Origin: Rhodospirillum sp. | GTDB taxonomy: Bacteria > Pseudomonadota > Alphaproteobacteria > Dongiales > Dongiaceae | Assembly: GCA_013822765.1 (NCBI GenBank) | Contig: PNKY01000004.1 | Span: forward strand, 62,001 to 126,000 | DNA length: 64,000 bases | Direction of reading: 5' to 3' | Part shown: piece by piece, positions 57,193-64,000 of the stretch | How the letters are laid out: every line of letters starts with the position of its first letter | Numbering within the stretch: the stretch's first letter is position 1 | Translations under genes and position numbers: made by a program | Notes under the pieces: model-generated | What the model saw: the letters and a program-made list of their open reading frames with translations, nothing else | Told to the model about the DNA's origin: nothing | Database searches by the model: none

Positions 57193-58128
57193 CTATTCCT
57201 CTTCGTCCTTGCTCAGCTTCCAGGAGCTGTCGAGGTCGTATTCCTGGATTGCGGCCGCGTTGATTTCCGTGGCGTCGCCCAGGTCTTTTTCGTAGATCCT
57301 GCCTTGCTGGTTGACCATGAAGGTCATGATGCCGGTGTTGCCATAGTCGTCGGGGGTCGCGATCACAGCATAGCCGCCGATCATGTTGTCGTTGATGATG
57401 TAGTCGTAGCGTCCGCCAGGCGCGCCAGCGCCCTGGCGGGTGATGAGGCGGAAGTTGTAGCCGCGTAGGGGGTCGCCTTCGTCGCGGCCCTGGAGATAGC
57501 CTTCCTGCTGCGTCACGAAGGTGAGCAGCGGGCTGACGACATCATTGGAGCCTTCCGGAACCTCCCAGTAGAGACCGTCCTTCTTGCCGGGCGAGCTCAC
57601 GAACTTCTGGGCGTATTCCAGGACTTCGTCGCCGTCGCGGTCGATGGCCCGATAGTCCTCCTCGGCATCGACCAACGCGCGCAGTGAGGCGATCGCGGCG
57701 AGTTCGTTCTGCCCAATGCGGCGCGCCAGCAGCTCGTCGAGTCCGGACTCGAGATCGAAATGCCATCCCTTGTCGTCCTTGATGATCGGGAAAGGAACCG
57801 GCCACTCGTCCTTGCCGATGAGCACGGTGCGGGTATCCGCATCGTCCTCGCGCAGGCTCATCTGTTCCTTGGCCGCGTCATAGGCGCGCTTGCGGTTTTC
57901 GCGCTCCGCCGCCTCGTCGTCGGTGAAGAGCTCGCCATTGTGAGCATCGCCCAGGAGGTCGACGATCGCCGCATTGGTGCCTTTCTCGAGCGCCGTCACC
58001 ATCGCTGCCGCCGCGGCATCTGGCGTATCGAAGTTCTTTGCATCGACGGCATAGGCTAGACTCGGCACCGTCAATGCAATCAGTGCGGCGCCAACGAAGC
58101 GAGACGCGAACAGGGGTATGCGGTTCAT
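57193..58128 (-). CDS. DUF2950 family exported protein
   Basis: A 311-residue secreted protein with signal MNRIPLFASRFVGAALIALT to AYA. DUF2950 landmarks: NFDTPDAAAAAMVTAL, DKGWHFDLESGLDELLARRI, EDYRAIDRDGDEVLEYAQKF, and GYNFRLITRQGAGAPGGRYDY (one residue over the limit is not implied; read as two parts). It is almost always next to a DUF3300 gene, as here (22 bases upstream). Function unknown; probably periplasmic. GAGGAGGG precedes ATG 58128. Confidence 0.9.
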   Translation of the reverse strand: MNRIPLFASRFVGAALIALTVPSLAYAVDAKNFDTPDAAAAAMVTALEKGTNAAIVDLLGDAHNGELFTDDEAAERENRKRAYDAAKEQMSLREDDADTRTVLIGKDEWPVPFPIIKDDKGWHFDLESGLDELLARRIGQNELAAIASLRALVDAEEDYRAIDRDGDEVLEYAQKFVSSPGKKDGLYWEVPEGSNDVVSPLLTFVTQQEGYLQGRDEGDPLRGYNFRLITRQGAGAPGGRYDYIINDNMIGGYAVIATPDDYGNTGIMTFMVNQQGRIYEKDLGDATEINAAAIQEYDLDSSWKLSKDEEE

Positions 58129-58150
58129 AGATCCCTCCTCAAAAACAGTC

Positions 58151-59476
58151 TTAGCGACGTCCGCCACTTGCCCGAGGTGGCCTCGCCGGTTTTCCGCCGC
58201 CGCCCTTGGGCCGGTTCATGCTCTTGTTTCCGCGGGCGCTTTGCTGCTTGACGCGCTGGTTTCCCTGGCCGGCGAAAGCGCCGCCACCTTTGTTCGATTT
58301 CTGCATCGTTTGCCGCTGCTGCGGTTTCTGCCGCTGCTGCTGGTTCCTCGTCTGCTGCTTGCTGGCGTTGTTCTGGCGCAGCTGCTGCGTGGACTTGTTG
58401 TTCTGCTTCAGGCTCTGGTTGCCACGGTTGCTCTCGTTACGCGCCGCCTTGTTGTTCTTGAGCTTCTGGTTGCCTTGGAGTTGACCGGATCCACCCTGGC
58501 CGAGCTGCTTTTGGATGTTGGCCGAGTTGGGGCGCTTGGCGGCCGGCGTTTTCCGGGTGGCGGATGATTTCTGGCGCGCCTTCTGGCCGGACCATTTCAT
58601 CTTGTCAGCGCTGCCGGCCTTGCGCTCGCCGTTGAACTTGTTCTGCAGCTTGGTCTTGTCGATGTTGCCGCTGCCGATATTGTCACGGCTGATGTTGGTG
58701 TCCCCGCGGCTGTTGTCGATGTTGATGTCGTTGTCGATATCGATGTCGCCATTGTCCCAGTCGAAACCATAGGAGAAGGCGGCGCCCACGAACATGCCGG
58801 TAAAGAAAGTGGCAGCCGGAGCCCAGTAAGGCGGGTAGGGGTCGGAATAGTAAGGCGGCGGATAGCTCGTGTAGTTGTTGTTTACCACCGGCGCCGGATC
58901 GTATTGCGGTACGTAGATCACCTCGGGATCCGACGATTCGACCGTGATGTTGTCGCCCTCGTTAACGACCGTCACCTGGTCGTTGGATTGCAGGTAGCCG
59001 GCATCCGATGCCGATCCGCGAGCGGCCTGAATGGCCTTGAGCACGTCATCCTGCTGATCAAGGACAGCGTTGCCGAGGTCCTGGCACCAGGAGATGTCGT
59101 CGCTCATTTTCTTGACAGCTTCCGGGTAGTTGATGAGGGCGAGCACCGACGGGTCCCATCCCTCGTCGGGCTGCAGGTTCGGATCCTTGGCGCGCTGATC
59201 CAGGAAGCGCTGGGCTTCGACGACCTGAATTGGATTAGTCGATGCGGGGAGAACAATGGCGAGAAGTTCGTCCGGATAAAGAGCGACCGGCGCAACCACC
59301 GCATTGAGCTCTTCCGCAGTCAACAGCGTGGAGGATTGGTCGCCCGCAGCATCGCCGGAGGCGATAGCCTCGCTTGACGTGGCATCAGCGAACTGAGCTT
59401 CGGCGTCTTGGCAGGTCAGCGCCAGGAAGCCGAGAAACAAGGCTACAACAGGGACCCATTTTGCGAAGACGGCCAT
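58151..59476 (-). CDS. DUF3300 family exported protein
   Basis: A 441-residue exported protein. The DUF3300 domain (~50-200) shows LNAVVAPVALYPDELLAIVL and the QYDPAPVVNNNY segment. The C-terminal ~200 residues are low complexity, rich in Asn, Gln, Lys and Arg (for example NKGGGAFAGQGNQRVKQQSA), strongly basic and probably disordered. It forms a unit with the DUF2950 gene downstream. Start 59476 has GGGGA upstream; a TTG at 59488 is the in-frame alternative. Function unknown. Confidence 0.9.
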   Translation of the reverse strand: MAVFAKWVPVVALFLGFLALTCQDAEAQFADATSSEAIASGDAAGDQSSTLLTAEELNAVVAPVALYPDELLAIVLPASTNPIQVVEAQRFLDQRAKDPNLQPDEGWDPSVLALINYPEAVKKMSDDISWCQDLGNAVLDQQDDVLKAIQAARGSASDAGYLQSNDQVTVVNEGDNITVESSDPEVIYVPQYDPAPVVNNNYTSYPPPYYSDPYPPYWAPAATFFTGMFVGAAFSYGFDWDNGDIDIDNDINIDNSRGDTNISRDNIGSGNIDKTKLQNKFNGERKAGSADKMKWSGQKARQKSSATRKTPAAKRPNSANIQKQLGQGGSGQLQGNQKLKNNKAARNESNRGNQSLKQNNKSTQQLRQNNASKQQTRNQQQRQKPQQRQTMQKSNKGGGAFAGQGNQRVKQQSARGNKSMNRPKGGGGKPARPPRASGGRR

Positions 59477-59515
59477 GACAATCCCCAAGGGATGTTGATC
59501 AGAAGCTCGTACTGT

Positions 59516-60427
59516 TCACTCCGGCAAGGCGCTCATCCGGAAAAACGCTTTGGTCGCATCGTCCGGCTGGCCGAACCATTTCAGATACAGGGTCTCGAAC
59601 TCCGGCGACGTGTACAGCTTGCTCAGCGCCCGGTCGACGACCAGGCGGAAATTATCGTCGTTCCGCCCCAGCGCGAGAGCAACCGGCTCGTGTGTGAACA
59701 GCCGTTCGATGACGAGCAGCTCATCGGCCGCCGTGCTGCTCTGGGCGGCATCGACCAGAATGGCGCGGTCGGCGAAAAAGGCGCTCGCGCCGCCGTCCAG
59801 GACGCTGGCGATGCCTGCTTCGTATGAGTCGACCGTCATCACGGTCGCGGCAATCTGGAATTCGTGAACTTTCTCATTGAGCCAGCTCTCGCTTCGAGTG
59901 CCGGCGACCGCGGAGAAGGTCTTCTGATCGAGAATACGCGCCGGCGACCCGCGCCAGGTCGGCCCCGAAGGCGGCCGCCCGCTCAGGACGTCCCGCAAGG
60001 GGGCAGGCGCGTCCGCCCGCACGATCGCGCCGATGCCGCTCTGGAACACCGGGATCGAAAAGGCGACTTCTTTCCGCCGTTCCAGCGTCTCGGCATCCGG
60101 ACCGCATAGCAAATCGATCTTGCCCTGGCTTACGGCAGTGAAGCGCTCCTCGATGGTGACCGGAACCCACTGCACCGATAGGGACGACGCTCCACTCTCG
60201 GTCTTGACGGTGCCGGACACTGCCTCGCACAGGGCAATCGCGTAGCCGGCCGGATTGCCCGAGGGATCCATATAGGAGAACGGGCGGGCATCGGTGCGAT
60301 AGCCGAGGGTGAGCTTTCCCGACTCCCGGATCCGGTCCAGGGTGTCGGCCGAGGCCGCTTCCAGCGGCAGAAATGCCAGCAGGCCGGTGGCGAGCCAGAT
60401 AGGGCGGAGCCGATGATCGTACCGCAT
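59516..60427 (-). CDS. Amino acid ABC-type (family 3) binding protein
   Basis: A 303-residue periplasmic binding protein. A signal ends near ASA; family 3 landmarks are SGKLTLGYRTDARPFSYMD, GNPAGYAIALCEAV, GKIDLLCGPDAETLERR and AFFADRAIL. ATG 60427 has GAGGAGAAAAG upstream; the open frame beyond it is antisense-free overlap with the antiporter and not coding. No ABC permease or ATPase follows, so it may be an orphan sensor or serve a transporter elsewhere. It follows the antiporter gene by 20 bases. Confidence 0.88.
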   Translation of the reverse strand: MRYDHRLRPIWLATGLLAFLPLEAASADTLDRIRESGKLTLGYRTDARPFSYMDPSGNPAGYAIALCEAVSGTVKTESGASSLSVQWVPVTIEERFTAVSQGKIDLLCGPDAETLERRKEVAFSIPVFQSGIGAIVRADAPAPLRDVLSGRPPSGPTWRGSPARILDQKTFSAVAGTRSESWLNEKVHEFQIAATVMTVDSYEAGIASVLDGGASAFFADRAILVDAAQSSTAADELLVIERLFTHEPVALALGRNDDNFRLVVDRALSKLYTSPEFETLYLKWFGQPDDATKAFFRMSALPE

Positions 60428-60447
60428 GTCTTTTCTCCTCGATCCCG

Positions 60448-61770
60448 TCACGCGGTCGCCACGGCAGGCTTCTGCACGAAGCGGTGCGCGATGAAGCCCC
60501 AGATCACGAATGCAATCGCCGTGACGATCATGCCGCCGAGCACCGCATCCTTGCCGGACGCGTAGATCGCGAACGTGCTGTAGAGCATGGCCACCACCGT
60601 GATGAATCCGTTCAGCCGGTATTTGGCCGGGGGCACCTTGGCCATGCGCATCATCACGAACAGGGCGGACAGGGAGATGATGTAGGGGATCACGTTGGTG
60701 ACGACCGCGAGGTTCACCAACGCGCTGAACTGCTCGCTCAGCGTAGGCGAAATGGTGGATAGCGCCAGCAAGGTCTGGACGACACCGAGAACAATCATGC
60801 CCACAACTGGCGCGCCCATCGCGTTCATCTTGGTGAAGAAGGACGGGAACATGCGGTCGTCGGCCGCCGACTTCGCGGTCTGCGCGATGGTGAACTGCCA
60901 GCCAAGCAGCGAGCCAAGGCAGGCCAGCACCGCCAGCGCCATGATGATGGTGCCGACGGTCGGATTGAACATCTTCGCGTAGGCGAGCGCGAACGGGCCG
61001 GTCGAGTTCGCCAACTCGGCGTTCGGCACGATGCCCTGGATCACGGTGGTGGAGAGAACATAGATGACGGCTGCCCCCAGCGTGCCGAACAGGCAGGCCA
61101 ACGGAACGTCGCGCTTCGGATTCTCGACCGCCGCCGAGTTCTGCGCGGCCGATTCCATGCCCAGGAACGCCCACAGGGTCAGCGAAATGCTGGAGCCGAG
61201 GCCTTGCCCGAGCGAGAGGCCTTGCGGGTTCCAGGCCGCCTCGAACGTCTCGGAGCTGAACCAGAACCAGCCGATGATCGAAAGGGCGCCGACTGGGATG
61301 ATGACGCCCCAGACCGTGATCGAGCCGATGCGCCCGGTAATGCTGGGGCCGCCGAAATTGGCGACCGTCGTCAGCCAAAGCAGGGCGATCACGCCGATGC
61401 AGGTGGCGATCGGGCTCGACGAGAGCCAGGGGATGAAGGCCGTCAGATAGCCGACCGCCGAAATGCCGATCGCGACGTTGCCGATCGCCAGCGACAGGAA
61501 ATACAGGAAAAAGACCAGGAAGAATCCGGACTTGCCGTAGGCGTCCTCGGCATAGGCCGACATGCCGCCGGGGCGCTGGTTGAACAGGCCCGCCTGGGCG
61601 AAGCCATAGGCGATCGCCATCGAGCCGATCGCCGTCACCAGCCAGGACAGCAGGGAGATCGCGCCGACCTGCGCCATGTTGGTCGGCAGCATGATGATGC
61701 CCGACCCCATCATGTTGACGGCGACGATGAAGGTGAGCTGGGTCAGGCTCATCCGTTTCGGTTGGTCCAT
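60448..61770 (-). CDS. potE: PotE-type basic amino acid/polyamine antiporter (APC)
   Basis: A 440-residue APC transporter with 12 predicted helices. The opening FIVAVNMMGSGIIMLPTNMA is the first-helix Gly-rich substrate site of the PotE/CadB/AdiC group. Beside the decarboxylase it would exchange product amine for substrate amino acid (probably putrescine/ornithine), expelling protons in the process. Substrate assignment rests on family likeness and on the neighbour. It begins 38 bases after the decarboxylase ends. Confidence 0.85.
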   Translation of the reverse strand: MDQPKRMSLTQLTFIVAVNMMGSGIIMLPTNMAQVGAISLLSWLVTAIGSMAIAYGFAQAGLFNQRPGGMSAYAEDAYGKSGFFLVFFLYFLSLAIGNVAIGISAVGYLTAFIPWLSSSPIATCIGVIALLWLTTVANFGGPSITGRIGSITVWGVIIPVGALSIIGWFWFSSETFEAAWNPQGLSLGQGLGSSISLTLWAFLGMESAAQNSAAVENPKRDVPLACLFGTLGAAVIYVLSTTVIQGIVPNAELANSTGPFALAYAKMFNPTVGTIIMALAVLACLGSLLGWQFTIAQTAKSAADDRMFPSFFTKMNAMGAPVVGMIVLGVVQTLLALSTISPTLSEQFSALVNLAVVTNVIPYIISLSALFVMMRMAKVPPAKYRLNGFITVVAMLYSTFAIYASGKDAVLGGMIVTAIAFVIWGFIAHRFVQKPAVATA

Positions 61771-61808
61771 AATGCCCTCTCCTGTTCCGTCACGAGCCGC
61801 GCACGGCC

Positions 61809-64000
61809 TCAGCTTTCAGTCAGGCAATCGACCAGGTAGCGCCGGCCACTGGCTGTCTTCTCGAACCGCAGCCCGTGAATGTCGGTCTCGAAGCCGGGGA
61901 ACTTCTGGTCGAATTCCCGGGCGTAGAGCAGGTAGTCCTGGATCGACTTGGTGGTCTGGGTGATGCGCTCGCCCGGCATGATCACCGGAATCCCCGGCGG
62001 ATAGGGCACCACCATCACGGCCATGGTCCGGCCGAACAGCTGGTCGATCTCCACACTTTCGACCTTGCCGCGCACCAGCCGCTCATAGGCATCCGCCGGC
62101 CGCATCGCCATCTCGGGCAGCACGGTGTACATGTCCTTCTGCGCTTGCGGCACCTTGTCGGCGCGATAGACCTTGTGGATCGCCTCGCAGAGGTCCTTCA
62201 GGCCCATCTTCCCGTAGGCCTCGGGATGCGCGTCGGCCAGCGCCGGCAGCGCGCGGTGGATCGGCGCGTTCGAATCGTAGAGATCCTTGAAGTTCAGCAG
62301 CTCGGTGACCAGCGTGCTCCACTTGCCTTTGGTGATGCCCATCGAGAACAGGACCAGGAACGAGTAGAGCCCGGTCTTCTCGATCTCGATGCGCCGAGAA
62401 GACAGGAAGCGGACAACGACGGCGGCCGGAATGCCGTGCTGCTGCATGCTGCCGTCGGCGGACAGGCCGGGCGACAGGATCGTCACCTTGATCGGATCGA
62501 CCAGCGCATGATTCTCCGCCAGTCCCTCGAAGCCGTGCCACTTGTCGCCGGGCTTCAGGATCCAGTTCGCGGTGTCGGCCGACGGCTTCTCCGCCATCGC
62601 GTCCGGCTGCCAGACGTTGAACCACCAGGAGCCTTTGAGCTGCTTCTTGGTCGCGGTCATGGCGCGCCGGAAGCTCAGCGCCTCGTCGAGCGTCTCCTGC
62701 ACCAGCGAGCGGCCGGCCGGCTGCTCCATCATCGCCGCGGCGACATCTAAGGACGCAATGATGCCGTACTGCGGCGAGGTCGAGGTGTGCATCATGAAAG
62801 CTTCATTGAAGCGCGCCATGTCCAGCTGCTTGTTCTCGGCATGCTGGACGTGGATCATCGAGGCCTGCGACAGCGCAGCCAGCAGCTTGTGCGTGGACTG
62901 GGTCGCGAAGGTGATGGCGTGTGGCGAACGCGCCGGCTGCGCCGACGAGATCCCATGGAAGTCGTCGTAGAATTCGTGGAAATTGGCGTAGGCGTACCAG
63001 GCCTCGTCGAAATGCAGCACGTCGACCGCGTTGCCGATGCTCTGCTTGATGGCCTTGACGTTGTAGCAGAGCCCGTCGTAGGTGGAGTTGGTCATCACCA
63101 TCAGGCGGACCTTGCCGCTGGTCTCCTTGGCGAACGGGCTGGCGGCGATCTTCTGCTGGATCGAGGCGGGCGTGAACTGGTCGCGCGAGATCGGGCCGAT
63201 GATGCCGAGGCCGTTGCGCGACGGCACCAGGTAGATCGGGGTTGCGCCGGTCATCACCAGCGAATGCAGGATCGACTTGTGGCAGTTGCGGTCGCACAGC
63301 ACCAGGTCGCCGCGCGAGACGGTGCCGTGCCAGACGATCTTGTTGGCGGTCGAGGTGCCACCGACCACGAATAACGTTTCATCGGAGCCGAAGATGCGCG
63401 CCGCGTTGCGCTCGCCAGCGGCGATCGGGCCGGTGTGGTCCAGCAGGGAGCCGACCGAGCCAACCGAGACCGAGATGTCCGACCTGAGGGTATTTTCGCC
63501 AAAGAACTCGTAGAATAGCTGCCCGACCGGGCTCTTCCGGAAGGCGACGCCACCCCCATGGCCGGGGGTGTGCCACGAATAGCTGGCGTGCAGGGTGTAG
63601 TCCATCAGCGCCTTGAACATCGGCGGCGGCAAACCCTCGACATACAGCCGTGCGGCGCGCGCGATGGCGCGCGCCAGGAACTGCGGCGAATCCTCGAACA
63701 AGCGCATGAAGGCGTTGGCGTGCTTGAGCACGCTGGACGGCACCATCTCCGCCGTACGCTCGTCCCCGAACAGGAAGATGGGCAAGCGCTGGTTCCGGCT
63801 ACGCTTCGCCGCCAGCACTTCCTCGAGCACCTTCCATTGCTTGTCGTTGGCCTCGGCGCCGTCGACCGAGATCAGCCAGCAGGATTCGCTGTTGAAGACG
63901 TTAACCAGCCGCCGGGCATCCTCGTAGCTAACGCCGGCAACCACACGGAACCCTTCCTTCTCGATCGCCTCGGCCAGCTGTCGCATGCCGCGTCCGGCGG
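61809..64000 (-). CDS. Ornithine/lysine/arginine decarboxylase, 5' end beyond window
   Basis: PLP enzyme of the inducible acid-stress decarboxylase family (SpeF/CadA/AdiA). Visible: N-terminal REC-like wing domain, PLP site DEAWYAYANFHEFYDDF, and Schiff-base Lys in ATQSTHKLLAALSQASMIHV. The C-terminal domain has VPYPPGIPVIMPGERI. The frame stays open to 64000, and the residues before the ATG at 63986 (AGRGMRQLAEAI) fit the family N-terminus, so the true start is beyond the window. Substrate cannot be fixed from motifs alone; the PotE-type neighbour favours ornithine. Confidence 0.9.
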   Translation of the reverse strand, partial: AGRGMRQLAEAIEKEGFRVVAGVSYEDARRLVNVFNSESCWLISVDGAEANDKQWKVLEEVLAAKRSRNQRLPIFLFGDERTAEMVPSSVLKHANAFMRLFEDSPQFLARAIARAARLYVEGLPPPMFKALMDYTLHASYSWHTPGHGGGVAFRKSPVGQLFYEFFGENTLRSDISVSVGSVGSLLDHTGPIAAGERNAARIFGSDETLFVVGGTSTANKIVWHGTVSRGDLVLCDRNCHKSILHSLVMTGATPIYLVPSRNGLGIIGPISRDQFTPASIQQKIAASPFAKETSGKVRLMVMTNSTYDGLCYNVKAIKQSIGNAVDVLHFDEAWYAYANFHEFYDDFHGISSAQPARSPHAITFATQSTHKLLAALSQASMIHVQHAENKQLDMARFNEAFMMHTSTSPQYGIIASLDVAAAMMEQPAGRSLVQETLDEALSFRRAMTATKKQLKGSWWFNVWQPDAMAEKPSADTANWILKPGDKWHGFEGLAENHALVDPIKVTILSPGLSADGSMQQHGIPAAVVVRFLSSRRIEIEKTGLYSFLVLFSMGITKGKWSTLVTELLNFKDLYDSNAPIHRALPALADAHPEAYGKMGLKDLCEAIHKVYRADKVPQAQKDMYTVLPEMAMRPADAYERLVRGKVESVEIDQLFGRTMAVMVVPYPPGIPVIMPGERITQTTKSIQDYLLYAREFDQKFPGFETDIHGLRFEKTASGRRYLVDCLTES

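Noticed and set aside
59516-61378. 620-codon fusion of a transporter fragment to the binding protein
   Set aside because: The first ~317 codons run out of frame through the antiporter gene; a good ribosome site marks the start at 60427.

Overview
The window is GC-rich, gene-dense bacterial chromosome. Product types and local gene order (uracil-DNA glycosylase, ETF-ubiquinone oxidoreductase, TPR lipoprotein, IspE, TAXI-type TRAP transporter, PQQ-relay accessory proteins) point to an alphaproteobacterium, plausibly Rhodospirillales-like. That placement is inference from content; there is no rRNA here to confirm it. The window opens inside a GAF histidine kinase and closes inside a basic amino acid decarboxylase; both are cut.

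0-8.2 kb: kinase, a methyltransferase, then a quinoprotein-accessory group (metallo-hydrolase, SoxYZ-like carrier, CXXCW lipoprotein) in which two copies of a ~115-bp G/C-tract repeat lie in opposite orientation; then a CARDB protein, a GNAT, a small secreted protein, a chloroperoxidase-type hydrolase and a PAP2 phosphatase. 8.2-12.5 kb: a four-gene sugar ABC importer read leftwards, with a LacI-like palindrome and a three-copy 16-bp repeat upstream. 12.9-18.8 kb: an EAL phosphodiesterase, a GNAT, a PQQ-type sugar dehydrogenase lipoprotein, and a divergent AraC-TPR regulator / methyltransferase pair.

18.8-32.1 kb is the most accessory-looking part. Two calcium-binding RTX surface proteins on the minus strand (830 aa with a VWA domain; 2238 aa with about 27 repeats of ~46 residues) flank an SHMT-like PLP enzyme, its divergent LysR regulator, and an orphan PP-loop ATP-pyrophosphatase-like protein with a Cys cluster. 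A small decayed LysR remnant follows the latter. No type I secretion genes lie in the window.

32-47.7 kb: signalling and housekeeping: two class III nucleotide cyclases, a radical SAM protein, a DUF2817 peptidase-like protein beside an SDR epimerase, a REC-kinase-REC hybrid, an ABC-2 exporter, a TonB siderophore receptor with a palindrome upstream, MoaB, a lytic transglycosylase and a UDG lacking Fe-S cysteines. 47.8-56.2 kb: ETF-QO, TPR lipoprotein, IspE, a peptidoglycan-binding membrane protein, a TAXI/TRAP importer with a strong intercistronic hairpin, and tRNA-Gln(UUG) with a recognisable promoter. 56.3-64 kb: a Panacea-like protein, then DUF2950, DUF3300, an amino acid binding protein, a PotE-type antiporter and the decarboxylase, all leftward; the last three form a probable polyamine/acid-response unit.

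Many neighbours converge with almost no spacing; two of the wider convergent gaps hold hairpins that look like bidirectional terminators.
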